A stretch of DNA of 64,000 bases. Source: Adineta ricciae. Its lineage: Eukaryota > Rotifera > Eurotatoria > Adinetida > Adinetidae. A model generated the notes under the pieces. The model ran no database searches, was not told the origin of the DNA, and saw only the letters and a program-made list of their open reading frames with translations. Positions 53,407 to 64,000 of the stretch are shown here, piece after piece; the stretch's first letter is position 1; each line of letters opens with the position of its first letter. The DNA lies in the NCBI GenBank assembly GCA_905250025.1, contig CAJNOJ010000088.1:1-64000 (forward strand), read 5' to 3'. The translations under genes were made by a program, and so were the position numbers.

Positions 53407-55177
53407 TCAAATACGTTTCGATAACCAAAAATAGTAATCTTGATCTTCTCGCACAAGGAAACTACTCCAATAGTTGAATTTTGTCTTATGTTCATCGAAC
53501 CAATCCATTGTCATCGGTAAATGCTCTTTTTCGGACATATGAACATGCAAACTGTGCAGTCTTTTCATTCGCTTCAGTGTCATAATGACGAGATCAAGTT
53601 TGGATTGAATCGATAAAGATAAATGTTCACACTTCGAAGCAAAGACAGGCAACATTCCACTTAGTTTATGTTTGTTGAAACATTCCCTTGCATTGTTAGC
53701 TGAATGAAATTTCAAGTGACGAATTTTCTTCGATAAATGATCACATATAGCCGTATGAGTCCAACTATCCGTTAATATTTGCAATAAATTACAGTCGATA
53801 ACCAATGTATCCAATTCTGGTGCATGGTCTAACAGATAGTGGAACGAGTCCGACGATATTCGCGCGTTTTTAGTCAGTGACAGCTGACGTAGTTTAGTTA
53901 GAACTTGCATCCATTCATGTGATGCGAAAGAATTTCTTACAGTTAAGTGAGTAAGGTTATTGTGACGAAAATTTTCGTCTAAATATGTAGGATTTCTATC
54001 TAACACCAAATTTTTCGTATTACTGAATCGATTCGGGTATAATAAATCATTGTTTAAATCCTTTGGTAATGTTGAAGATATTGAAGTAACACAGAATCCA
54101 TTTATCATCGTTATCGAAGGTTGAAAAAGTAATGGTAATGAATAAAGAGATGCGTAAGCATTATAATCCATACTATACGTGTATGTCGAGTATTCACTAA
54201 ACTTCTCACAACGAACGAACCATCTTCTTTCCAATAAATAGAACGGTGTTGAAAACGATTGCGTTATTGATTCCACTGTGCTCATAAGCCGCAAATAAAA
54301 GTAAAATCGAAATTCTCGAAGCAGTGGAAAACATGAACTAATTAGTTGTTGCCATACTTCACCAATTGTATGAGATGCTGATACTGGTATCTGTGCATTC
54401 TGATAAATTTCGAGAACTGTCAATTGAGACAAGTGAACAAAGGAACTTTGTAACATGCGAAGATCTTCATTTCTTGTGAAGATCACTTGTAATCGTTCTA
54501 ATGACAATGGCCATGCGAATACTGCTGCACAAGTGCAATCAACATCAGCTGTCGTGTATTCAAGGTTTTCCAGTTGACGTAATTCCTAAATCGATCCGTT
54601 GCGGATTATGTATTGGAAGAAAAATTCGTCTTACGGTCATCCATACGAGATTTCTGCATGAATGTATCACTAATCGTTTCAATTGTGATGGCTGGAATTG
54701 TGATAATATCGTCGCACATATGGGTTTGACTGTCAATGATTGAAGATTGGGTGTACATGATAATAATTGAACCAGTAAATCCTCGTTCTTGTAAATATCT
54801 TGAATATCCAGGAGAGATAAGGATTGTAGTTGGGGACAAGTATTGGCCAGAGAGTGGAATTTACAGAAGTATTGAATTTGTCCAGGTGTTTCGTCCTTAT
54901 TATTACAAATTTGTAAGGATTTCCATGAGCGGTTAGTCTGCTGTTGAGCAAATATAAAATCGAATTTCGTCTTGCTGATGGATTTGAAATCAAAGAAGTA
55001 AGCGTATTGATTCGTCAGGGAATGAAAACGAGAGTTGAGATTGGCAAAGGCTAATACCAAATCAATGCCGGTGAGATATGAAAAAATGGAGATGATTATT
55101 TCATTAGGCAAATGTTCAAGTACTGTTGGAAAATTGATAGGATGCGTTAGTGCTCTTCTTGATGTGCCTTTAGGCAT
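53407..55177 (-). CDS. F-box / leucine-rich protein
   Basis: Exon 1 (55177-54635, 181 codons) holds an F-box (LEHLPNEIIISIFSYLTGIDLVLAFANLNSRFHSL) and the first LRR-like strands (CPQLQSLSLLDIQD, CTPNLQSLTV). A 49-nt GT..AG intron (54586-54634, phase 0) joins LVWMT to ELRQLENLEYTTAD. Exon 2 continues the repeats to the stop at 53407. Total 573 residues, close to the other F-box/LRR proteins here (584). The expected role is substrate selection for an SCF ubiquitin ligase. Key F-box residues (LP.EI..IF.YL) are intact. Confidence 0.8.
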
Positions 55178-55587
55178 CTTACACCTTAAAAATATTTTTT
55201 ACGTATGACTAAATTGTATGCAACGTGTGTTATTTCATCAGAATTTCGCAATGATGCAAGTTGCTGAATATATTGTTTTTTTTTGTGGCATGTTTTGTTT
55301 GCTTCTCTGTTCTCACATGTTCTAAAGAAAAACAACTGTTGGCTATAGTTGATAAGCAGAAAGAAAATCAGATATGTTCCTTGTGTATTAGATCTTGAAA
55401 TTGTCTTGAACTTTAAATAACATCAGATCGAAGATGAAACAGACACAAAATTATGGACATTTGTCCCATATTTTTCTTTTTTCTAGGGAACGCCCTTCAA
55501 CATTTCTTGTATTGACTGTGAAAGAGGACAAACAAAAATGTTGCATTCAGATTACTTACAACTACTGCGTGACAATTTGTGCTGATC
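55178..55587. other. Intergenic region
   Basis: Divergent spacer between the F-box/LRR gene and the ADP-ribosyltransferase relic. A possible upstream exon of the relic lies at about 55485-55590, but I cannot join it. Confidence 0.3.
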
Positions 55588-56990
55588 ATGGTAAATACTC
55601 GACTTAGTTCTGCACGTACGTCAAAGGCAACTGTCGATGAACATCAATCAGATACAACAAGTTCGACAACTTCGGTGCGAATGGTGCCGAATCTGGAGAC
55701 ATTTGCTTGTTTTTGGCTCGATGGAACTATTCGCAAGATAAGAAGCTATAAGGAAATACAAGAAGAATTGGTAAGCATGTACAAATATTCGATTCTATCG
55801 ATGTGAATGTGACGAAACTATTCGAAAATTTCCACAAGAAAAATTCATCCTCGATACTACGGACTCATTCATTCGGCTATCAAATCGTTCCTCGCCTTTC
55901 ACGATTTGCCACAACTGCTCTCCTGTTATATTTTTCCTTCTGATTCAAAAGTCGATCGAGACTGGACGAAGAAATATTCTAAGTCACGCTATAACCATGA
56001 GTTTTATTTCAAATTTCTATTCGTATAGAGATTAAGACGCATCTGCAGCTAACACTCCGACCTTCTGAATCAATTAGCTCATGATCAAACCAATCGAATT
56101 CGAAAGAGTGTACAAAGCCATCTGGTGGTATATACGCGACTGTTGCCTTTACCGTCACAAGAACATCATATACGAGAAATTCCCTCCTCAGTTATCACTC
56201 GGGTTTATCGCGGTCAAGGTATCGGCTGTGATGATTGGAAATTAATGCAATCCAACATTGAAGGATTTGTTTCGTATACAATCGATTGAAGCAGATCCAA
56301 ATAAATAGAAACATTTGATTGTGCATATAATTTTGGTTAACGAAGATCATTTTTAACTGAGAGAAACGTTCGCACATATAAAGGAATGCACTAATGACAA
56401 AACGAATTTATATACAATGGAGAGGATCTTAACCAAAACGGGTGAATATAAATAAGCACAAAAACGCTACCAACGAATGCGAGCTACGAATTTGAACTCG
56501 ATCAAATGACTATGATACATTATTGACTAATTTACTGAAAAGGTTAGCGATTATTGACGAACATTTTCAGGGTTTTTGCGAAGAAAAAGGACGAGTATAC
56601 AGTTGTATCGGTTTCGCTTATTACACGGAGAAACAAGTACCAAAAGGCATCGAGATATTTGCAAAAAAGCTCTATATACTCAAGAGACGATTCTATCTCA
56701 TCAACATACAATCGTTGGGCTTTAGTAATATACTGGATTAAATGAAATCGACATGGCTTCGAGGTATCACAAGAAATGTTTGAATATTCGTTTAAAGACA
56801 TTACCATCGGATCATCCGGATATCGTCACGTCGTATAATAATATAAGATGGTTGTTTAACGAATGAGTTGGTGATTATGAAAAAGCGCTGGTTATTTGCC
56901 GAAAGACTTTACCACCGCCTCATCGCGACACTATTTGCATGATGTAGAATATTCGGAAGGTGAACAAAAAGCTCAAAGATAAATAGAGAA
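55588..56990 (+). pseudogene. ADP-ribosyltransferase / TPR protein pseudogene
   Basis: Starts with MVNTRLSSARTSKATVDEH and an LETFACFWLDGTI segment typical of the N-terminal part of rotifer ART-type proteins, then a stop at 55804. Further on, in changing frames, come an AIWWYIRDCCLYR-like piece near 56110-56145, RVYRGQGIGCDDWKLM (the usual YRGQ region of arginine ADP-ribosyltransferase folds) near 56195-56255, and TPR debris (RRNKYQKASRYLQKS, HPDIVTSYNNI, DYEKALVICRKTLP) up to about 56930. Many stops and shifts break it, and the catalytic half after YRGQ is missing. Confidence 0.6.
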
Positions 56991-57171
56991 CCAAAGCAAA
57001 CCATTTAATCGAAGTTTATTGGAAATCTCCAGTTGAACTTGAAATAACTATGTTATTTCATCACACGAAAAGAATGTTTGAGTATGTTCTCTTCTCCTTT
57101 TCTTATCATGACGGCTATAAAAAGTATTTCGCATTGTAAAAACATATCAGTTATTCTCGGACGGCATATCA

Positions 57172-58972
57172 ATGACAGATGAAAAGAACACTCCATCGAT
57201 TGAGTTTCTACCCGCCGAGATATTTTATCGAATTTTTGATTATCTAGATGCTTCGACAATATTCTTTTCTGTTCGGCAAACCTGTCGGCGATGCTATGAT
57301 CTTGCAAATGCATACAACCGATACAATTTCGATTTTAGTTCGATATCGAAATCGGAATTTGCTTGTCTCTGTCGATCGATTGAACCTGAAAATGTAACAT
57401 CACTCACACTAGCTGATGAACGACGATACCCAAATCAGACGGAAATCTTCCTATCCATGGTCGATATTCGACGATTGATTCGACTTCATACTTTGAATCT
57501 TTTCCGAATCGATCAGTCTTATCTGAATTCAATTTTGACGCAAATTAACATGAATTCGATTGTTTCATGTCACATTCAAATTAGTAATGAAGATTCAAAT
57601 CTGAGTTACACAACACTACAAACACTCTCATCACGACTCATATCGCTGCCAAATCTTCGCAAATTGGAACACAATAGATTTATGAATTTCGTGTGTCCAA
57701 TCAACTGTTCAATTCATCATTTGATAATAAACCAGTCAATTACATTATCTAAGTTCTACGAATTACTTGCAGCAATGTCACACTTAAAAACCTTGGTAGT
57801 AAATGATATATTGAAAATGCCAATGTTGATTACCAATGCTCCGGTGATATTTCACCGAAATTTGACTTCGTTAACTATTGACGATATTCATCTTAAAGTA
57901 GATTTGATCGAATCATTGCTTTTGCTGACACCATCACTTCAATACTTGAAACTTATTTTTTCGTATGAACTATTCAATGGACAACGATGGGAAGAATTTA
58001 TCGACGTGAATTTGTCTCAATTGACTCGATTCGAATTCTTTTGTTCAGTCGTTCATCAAGGAGACGTTTCGAAAGCAGTTTTAGAGCAAACTATTGCACC
58101 ATTTCGATCGTCATTTTGGACTGAGAAGAAAAAATGGTATGTTAATTGTGAGTCATCGACATGGTCATTTGTAGAGAACAAATACATTCTTCATCAATCT
58201 GTATTCAATACCAGTTTGTAAATCATCTTTTCAATACATGTGGCCCTATGATAATTGTTTTCTGATGACTTGCCCAATGAAAACTACGCTTGATTCGACA
58301 ATGATGGAACATGTTGATACAGTAAATTTAAAATTAACAAACAACACAGCACTTAGAACAAGTAAACAGCGGATAATCCATGAGGCTATGCGAGCCGATC
58401 TTCGCCCATTGTATCCTAATGCAACAAAGTTGTATTTCGATATAGACACTGAACATAGCAAATATTCATGTAAATATTTGCCATTATTAGTTAATCTGAC
58501 TAAACTCGTACATCTCGAATTGAGTAGTTTTGAACTGGTTGATTGGGATAAACATTTGAATCGATGGAAGAATCAGATTGGTACTCGAATTCTTCAAAAT
58601 ATTCATCTTCGGTCACTTCTCATTCATCATAAGTTTAATTCTTTGAGTAGGAGTCTAAAAGTCGTGGAAACAATTCATAAACTTCTGCCTGCTCATATCA
58701 GCTATTTACAAGTTCCTATTAATGATTTGAATCAAATAGAAATTATCCTTGAACGATGCCATCAGTTAAGATGTGTTCTGTTTGAAATTAAATACTGTGC
58801 CGAAATAAAACCGAAGCAAGTTGTCCAATGGTTTATGGAAAACACCAAAGGGTCAGTCTCTGAAATTATCACTAATGACAAAATTTTGATATGGATTGGA
58901 CGAAGAAAGATCACGAATGACGAAGATATCAGTCATAAGCATAAGCAAATGAAATTAACTGAACAAAAATAA
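57172..58972 (+). pseudogene. F-box / leucine-rich gene with a single frameshift
   Basis: The first frame (57172-58221) starts with an F-box (IEFLPAEIFYRIFDYLDASTIFFSVRQTCRRCYDL). It follows the 9256-11064 protein closely, including LTPSLQYLKLI and FNGQRWEEFIDVNL. Around 58175-58185 the homologous reading moves to another frame, whose product runs NLYSIPVCKSSFQYM and then through the second open stretch to the stop at 58972 (PAHISYLQVPINDLNQIE matches PSHVKYLQIPIDQIGQID of the relative). No GT..AG pair explains the shift. It is either one sequencing indel in a working gene or a very recent loss. The frame order is otherwise complete. Confidence 0.7.
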
Positions 58973-59011
58973 ATATATTTTCATTGATTACATACATAGC
59001 CTAGAAAAGAA

Positions 59012-59956
59012 TTATGACAATTGTTTCTGTATTGCATCTCGAAGTTTAACATGCGTCACACTTTGTGGGTGTTGCAGAGGTAAAGATTTTGAGGTTATGT
59101 CAATGGCTTTTTGAATGTGGTTAGATGCTTCGCCAAATCGTCGCGATGAAAAGAGAGAAATCGCTAAATTATGATGTGATAGCGCTACGGATGGATGGTT
59201 AGCTGAGAGAAGTTTTTCTTTGAGTTGTAAACACTTTTCATGATAAACACGACCTTGTGTAAAATTCTTCTGTTCATTGTAAAGTGAGCCAATGTTATTG
59301 TAGATTAAAGCAACGAATGCTTCGTCAGGTTGATTTGCTCTCACTGCAAGTCTTAGTGCTTGTTGAAAGAAATGTACAGCTAAATCAAGTTGTTTTTGTT
59401 TTTGATAAATAGCAGCAATGTTGACATAGTCAACGCTAAGACTTGGATCATCAATAGGTAAATTCTTTTGTAAAAGATCCATATTTTTATGACAGTATTC
59501 GAGTGATTTGTCATACTTTTCTTGTTTGTAGTAAACTTTAGCTAAATGATTATATACAGCTGACAAATGTTTCCAATCGTCTGTTTCTGGTGATATGGCT
59601 TTAAGAAAGAAATATTCTGCACGCTCAAATGAATCCATTTCGAACATTAGGAGACCCAGAGAAACGAACGGATTGTCATCATGAATCTTTCTTCTTAGCA
59701 GATTTGTCGAATCTAGTAAATCTGGCTGTTTAGCAATTAAATCAGTAAGATTCATCTCGGTGTATAGATCAGAACAATAGGAGACGGTTGTAGATTGATC
59801 CTTTTCCGGTATTCGTGTTAAAAGCTCTTTAAATAATTGACTGTACATAACATCAACGTAATCATCGTCATCGAAGTCATTGAAGTCATCGATCTTTTCA
59901 GGCTGAACAGATTTAGCTGGTGCGACAGTAGCAGTTGATGAATGACAACAACCCAT
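59012..59956 (-). CDS. MGCC-anchored tetratricopeptide repeat protein
   Basis: The start is set at 59956 because the sequence then begins MGCCHSS, a classic N-myristoylation (Gly2) plus palmitoylation (Cys3, Cys4) signal; the frame extends upstream to 60079 without a better start. After an acidic linker (DDFNDFDDDDYVD) come about five TPRs of 42-residue kinesin-light-chain type (AAIYQKQKQLDLAVHFFQQAL, NNIGSLYNEQKNFTQGRVYHEK, HHNLAISLFSSRRFGEASNHIQKA). It is probably a membrane-tethered scaffold for protein interactions. It is 314 residues long with no enzyme motif. Such TPRs often follow ART domains in rotifers, but none is attached here. Confidence 0.8.
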   Translation of the reverse strand: MGCCHSSTATVAPAKSVQPEKIDDFNDFDDDDYVDVMYSQLFKELLTRIPEKDQSTTVSYCSDLYTEMNLTDLIAKQPDLLDSTNLLRRKIHDDNPFVSLGLLMFEMDSFERAEYFFLKAISPETDDWKHLSAVYNHLAKVYYKQEKYDKSLEYCHKNMDLLQKNLPIDDPSLSVDYVNIAAIYQKQKQLDLAVHFFQQALRLAVRANQPDEAFVALIYNNIGSLYNEQKNFTQGRVYHEKCLQLKEKLLSANHPSVALSHHNLAISLFSSRRFGEASNHIQKAIDITSKSLPLQHPQSVTHVKLRDAIQKQLS

Positions 59957-60245
59957 GATTAAATGTTGTGTATGTGTGTGCACGCGCGTTGTTAAGTATG
60001 CGAACTGCAGCGCTTTGTGATTGTTTTTACACAAAGAGAAGAAAAAATAACGTGGCATTGATTGATTCTCTGTACACACTTTCTCGTACTTCTACTAGAA
60101 AAAAGTCTCATAGCTTGTTAGAATGAAAAATTCTAACAGAATCTCTGTCTCAACTCGTATGAGATTTTACTCCACTTCTCGTTTTCACTTTTCTACTAAA
60201 CTAATCACGAAATGACGAGAACAACTGAAAAAAAAAACAATATCA
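59957..60245. other. Intergenic region
   Basis: Holds the promoter of the TPR gene. An alternating CA/TG run (about 59967-59990, TGTGTATGTGTGTGC) lies just upstream of its start. No other feature. Confidence 0.35.
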
Positions 60246-61317
60246 TCATGTAGTATGGAACCGAGGATTAATGAAAAACTTTCCACCTCCTGCATTGCGT
60301 CGAATACATTGATTGAATGTCACATGTTCACATTGTTCGCGATAAAACCAGATTCCGTAATCTCTCCAGCCATTGTATACACATTTATCAGTCAGATATC
60401 GAGCAAAATAGATACCTGCACCTCCAAATGCTGATTCAACGTCGATCAAGGAATGATTCTCTGGAATTCCTTTGTAATGTCGTGCAAATAGTTTGGTCAT
60501 TACTGAACCCCAAGCAATAGGGATGAAGGACACCTGGCGAGCGCGTTCGAGAAAATCGAATGTCACTGTTGGCGATGACCGTAACGCCCAAAGATCGTAA
60601 TATCTGTCTGTTTGCGAAGCTGTCATTGCTGCCCACGATGAGATCGGATAACGAAAATTGGAGAGAAAGTTTTCAACTGAGAACAAATTTGATGAAGTCA
60701 CATCAACATCGAGAACGAGATAATAATCAAAAGAAGGAAAGTCAATTCGTGCACGTTGAAGAAGAGAATTTCGACAATGAGCTAAACGTTGAGTGCCTAG
60801 TTCAGAAAGATTTCAAGAGAACTATTGAATGATAACACGAAAAGGTGCGCTTACGAAACAAGAGACGCGATCGCTGGTTTCCTGCTGTATAGACGTAGAC
60901 ATGTTTGGAATCATTGTTTGCCCATTCTTGAATAAATTGTAGTGTTTTATCTTTTGAATCTGACTCGCCCAAATACACGCGATAGTTTCTAAATAATGCA
61001 CCAATCGCGCGGACATTTCTTTGAAAGCCAAGAAGATATTTTTCAACATTTCGACAACATGCAGCGATGACCAAGGTGAAGTTGGTTAAGTTGATTTGAT
61101 CACTTGTTATTGTTGGTTTAGGTAGTATCCGGCCAGTTTGTAATGTTCGATTATCTTCCCAAAACGCTAATGAAGAAAACGCTGGATCTTCATGGGCGAA
61201 ATATTGATGAGAGAGATGACGATCGCTCGTAAGGAAAATAATCAAGGATGCGGCAACGAAAAATAAGAGATATCGATAGAATTTCGCATTGTTCATGTAT
61301 GACTTTACGCCGATCAA
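60246..61317 (-). CDS. Golgi-type glycosyltransferase with DxD motif
   Basis: Exon 1 (61317-60855) encodes a type II signal anchor (YRYLLFFVAASLIIFL) and LVIAACCRNVEKYLLGF...YRVYLGESDSKDKTL, then a 58-nt intron (60797-60854, phase 1). Exon 2 (60796-60246) continues TQRLAHCRNSLLQRAR and the DxD-type motif YYLVLDVDV, ending after FGGAGIYFARYLTD. Total 337 residues. The layout resembles the CAP59-like (GT69) family or related fungal and giant-virus transferases: ...RN.E..L, (E/Y)SDS.D.T and VLD(V)D. It should use a nucleotide sugar and divalent metal in the Golgi lumen; acceptor and sugar are unknown. Intron join and frame are consistent. Confidence 0.7.
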
Positions 61318-61960
61318 ACTATGAAGATCAATGCCTTTTTTTTCAATGTTAAACGTTTCTTAAAAGGTTCGTCATTCACAGTGACTCAATGGCGTTATGA
61401 CAACCATGAAACTTTCATGTTCTCTTCCCCATTTACTTTGTTATTACAAATAAAAGCGAACGTTCGTAAACGTACTGTAACTGAGTACAATACCAGCACA
61501 GTTAGAGATGAAAGACATTGTTAAGATTGAGAACAGGACCTGCATGAATAGTATAAATGTATTCTATTTTTTCAACAACCATAAAAACGCTCGACAATCA
61601 ATCAGAGTCGGAGCATTTGACCATTTTGATAAAAGAAATATAAATGAGCATGCAAAATTAACAGAAAACCGTGCTGTGTCATACACGCAAACCGTTTCTG
61701 CTCCATTCCTTTTTTTTGCTTCATGATTATCAGAACTTCGACTATGTAGAACGAAATGTTTATCAGCGACCCCTACTGAAAAGCGTTCTTATTCACTTCA
61801 ACTTTATACCAGAAGAATACTCTGATATCAGAGCTGAAACCACAATGATATACTTTCAGTCTTGACTCAAAATAACAACAGTGTTATTTCGAAAGTATCG
61901 AGGTCCTTCGAACTCGCTCGATTTCGTAATTACATATGACCTATTTATACCTCGCGGTTT
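61318..61960. other. Intergenic region
   Basis: Divergent spacer between the glycosyltransferase and the BAHD-like gene. Short frames only; nothing recognised. Confidence 0.35.
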
Positions 61961-61966
61961 TATAAA
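61961..61966 (+). promoter_or_regulatory. TATA box candidate for the BAHD-like gene
   Basis: TATAAA 42 bases upstream of the ATG at 62008, consistent with a short 5' UTR. Inferred from motif and position only. Confidence 0.4.
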
Positions 61967-62007
61967 GACAAAAGTAACTTTCTTCAAACGATAATCACAG
62001 TGTAACT

Positions 62008-63369
62008 ATGATGTCATCTTTTATGGTATCACCATCAACACCAACAGGTTACAATCGTCGTATCGAACTTGCTGGTATGGATCTCTGGCTTCCAAACCGT
62101 ATCGATAATGTTTATGTTTATCCCGGTGAGATAAATATCGATCAACTCAGACAAGCATTGAGTCAAACGCTCTCCCTTTGGCCGTTTGTTGCTGGTCGTA
62201 TTCTATTGGAAAATGATGAAAATTATATCATTGAAATGTGTGATAATGCAATTCCAATCACAGTTGTCGTTAATCATGATCTAAAAGAATGGCCTTTCAA
62301 TGAAAATGTAATTATCGAAGCGGATGATCAACTATTTCCAACATTTCTTGACGAAGTTCCCATTTCGAAATTATTACCAAATTCATTAAATGAACCACTT
62401 GTTCGTTTGAAATTAACTCAAATTGTTCAGAGTAATGAATGGGTGTTAGGTATCAGTTGGTACCATGCATTAGGTGATGCGGATGCATGTTTACATTTTT
62501 CACATGCATTGTCACAAATGTATCAACGAATGGAGTCAACGTTACCAAAGCCTATATTTGAACGACGTTTATGGAGAGAACACGAAGTTCAACCACCGAT
62601 TTTACCAATACCAAAACAATTTATCGATACAAAACCGAAAGAAGAATATGCAGAAATTGGTCATGATTTTAACGCAAATTATGCACCACTGAATCTGCAT
62701 TTTTCTGGCGAACAGCTTGCTCGATTACAAACACTAGCCGGCGGAAACAACGTTAGTAGAAATGATGCATTGACAGCATATATTGCTTTAACATTGAATA
62801 GAAATTGCTATGCAAGTGACGACGAACGTCGGATTTTACATACGGTTACTGTGGTGAATTGTCGTGGTATTGATGATTCGATTGCTCCACGAGGAGAAGT
62901 ATCCAATGCTTTATTTATGCTATTATCTGATGATTTCGATCAGCCAGATTCATTATCAAATATTGCACAGACTATACGTCGATCACTTGTGAAACTTCGT
63001 TCTTTGAAAACACTTGGAAACGAAATAGCAACGATTGATAGAAAAATGAGAGAGAACACAAAGATGGATAGAACTCCTAATCCGAAACGAATTCCTCATG
63101 AACTTGCTGTTAATTCAAACTATCGATACGATTGGGCAGGTTTAGTCAATTTTGGTTACAAAGATCAATGTCGATTTTATACACCTGGGTCCATTCCTTT
63201 GTATCTACGCATATTTCGATTGAATCCAAAGAAGTTTGAAAACGCATGGATACCAAGGGATCGACACGGAGCAGAAGTTTCATTTCGACTAGAGAAAAAT
63301 TTTATCGAACCTTTTCTCAACGCTTGGAAACGCGATGTCAGTGAAAATTTTCAAAATATATCGAAATAA
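62008..63369 (+). CDS. BAHD-type (HxxxD) acyltransferase
   Basis: Single exon of 453 residues. The catalytic HxxxD motif lies at about residues 154-158 (WYHALGDADACLHF), in the usual context GxSWxHxxxD. The N-terminal half has IDQLRQALSQTLSLWPFVAGRI, typical of the first lobe. The second conserved motif DFGWG is not exact; the nearest segment is YDWAGLVNFGY near residue 372. Such enzymes transfer acyl groups from CoA thioesters to alcohols or amines and are best known in plants and fungi. It is intronless, unlike most neighbours, and AATAAA (63365-63370) overlaps the stop. All this fits an acquired gene, but the donor cannot be told from sequence. Confidence 0.8.
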   Translation: MMSSFMVSPSTPTGYNRRIELAGMDLWLPNRIDNVYVYPGEINIDQLRQALSQTLSLWPFVAGRILLENDENYIIEMCDNAIPITVVVNHDLKEWPFNENVIIEADDQLFPTFLDEVPISKLLPNSLNEPLVRLKLTQIVQSNEWVLGISWYHALGDADACLHFSHALSQMYQRMESTLPKPIFERRLWREHEVQPPILPIPKQFIDTKPKEEYAEIGHDFNANYAPLNLHFSGEQLARLQTLAGGNNVSRNDALTAYIALTLNRNCYASDDERRILHTVTVVNCRGIDDSIAPRGEVSNALFMLLSDDFDQPDSLSNIAQTIRRSLVKLRSLKTLGNEIATIDRKMRENTKMDRTPNPKRIPHELAVNSNYRYDWAGLVNFGYKDQCRFYTPGSIPLYLRIFRLNPKKFENAWIPRDRHGAEVSFRLEKNFIEPFLNAWKRDVSENFQNISK

Positions 63370-63501
63370 AATATTGTCCTTTTTCGCGAACCAACCGATG
63401 ACGTCATTCGTGCCATTACTCGTATCTGTATCTATACTATCTACAGCAGTTATCTACATTAGATTCGAGTTAAGTAAAAGAAAGTAATGTAAGTTTAATG
63501 T

Positions 63502-63573
63502 GCCTCTATGGCTCAGTGGTAGAGCGCCAGTCTAGTAAACTGGAGGTCCGCAGTTCGATCCTGCGTGGAGGCA
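63502..63573 (+). tRNA. tRNA-Thr (anticodon AGT)
   Basis: Complete cloverleaf of 72 nt: acceptor GCCTCTA/TGGAGGC, D-arm GCTC/GAGC, anticodon stem CCAGT/ACTGG with loop CTAGTAA (anticodon AGT) and T-arm CGCAG/CTGCG with loop TTCGATC. The discriminator base is A. Internal A box (TGGCTCAGTGG) and B box (GTTCGATCC) are present. No intron. A T-rich stretch from 63587 follows, which could act as a pol III terminator. Confidence 0.95.
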
Positions 63574-64000
63574 TTTTCTTTTGTAATTTTTTTTTCTTCG
63601 CCATCATGACGTTGTTTGAAGCATTCTGTTCGAAGAAAGATATTTTTCGTCGTTAGAATATTTATGTTTACGTTCCGTGCACGTCTAAACATGTTTTCGC
63701 ATTCAGTCAAGGTTGAATGAACGAAATTTCGTTCAGAAACGAGAACGAGTGTTATTTTAATTCCCAATTTCGAATTGATTTTGTCATCGAAGATTATCAA
63801 TTTTGATATTTCTTCACGCATCTACCCAACTAGAAACTCAAAACTATAGAATAAAAAATATTATTTAATGGATTTCGTCTCCGATAGAGGACGCTATATG
63901 TCGGGATTTTTTTTTTCGAAAAATATCAAAATATATGATTGAAGTTGTTCAATTGGTCGTCGTAGTTTTTTCTGAGTCATGCACATTCGCTAGTTTGGTT
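63574..64000. other. Region downstream of the tRNA
   Basis: T-runs at 63574-63595 and 63908-63916. No gene is seen up to the window end. Confidence 0.35.

Overview
This is eukaryotic DNA and most likely from a bdelloid rotifer. I infer that from the gene families rather than from any marker: B-box/NHL-repeat proteins, diverged F-box/leucine-rich proteins, kelch proteins with a membrane anchor, an ADP-ribosyltransferase/TPR relic, an orphan rhodopsin-type GPCR, and candidate acquired enzymes. Most introns that can be placed are 47-67 nt long with GT..AG ends. The DNA is AT-rich, genes are close together on both strands, and there are no operons.

The window is a scaffold of five pieces separated by ambiguous bases: a single n at 3066, 18742 and 29815, and a run of n at 32735-32745. 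Piece A (1-3065) has the 3' part of a kelch gene and a gene-poor stretch. Piece B (3067-18741) carries a truncated first exon, a B-box/NHL gene, a Ly6-like GPI protein, a glycosyltransferase-like fragment, an F-box/LRR gene, an FAD oxidoreductase, a secreted propeller-like protein, a broken purple acid phosphatase, a small acidic protein, a cysteine-repeat secreted protein and the tail of an unknown gene. Piece C (18743-29814) repeats 5858-17465 of piece B in the same order and orientation, with a few percent divergence. Piece D (29816-32734) is repeated by the start of piece E (32746-35743). The two repeats end at the ambiguous bases, so C and D look like second haplotypes (or recent duplicates) placed in tandem by the scaffolder.

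From 35.6 kb to the end the sequence is single copy. In order it holds an SDR oxidoreductase, a GPCR, a small secreted protein, an F-box relic, a frameshifted pentapeptide-like membrane gene, a 901-residue membrane protein, an EGF/membrane-receptor fragment, a three-exon small membrane protein, an F-box/DUF1399 (GRDP-like) fusion, a VWA-domain protein, a small secreted protein, a type II membrane protein, an F-box/LRR gene, an ADP-ribosyltransferase/TPR pseudogene, a frameshifted F-box/LRR gene, an MGCC-anchored TPR protein, a Golgi-type glycosyltransferase, an intronless BAHD-type acyltransferase and a tRNA-Thr(AGT).

No mobile element with recognisable coding capacity, CRISPR array or rRNA was seen. 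The exon joins below were read by eye from splice motifs and reading-frame continuity. They are predictions, not transcript-supported models.
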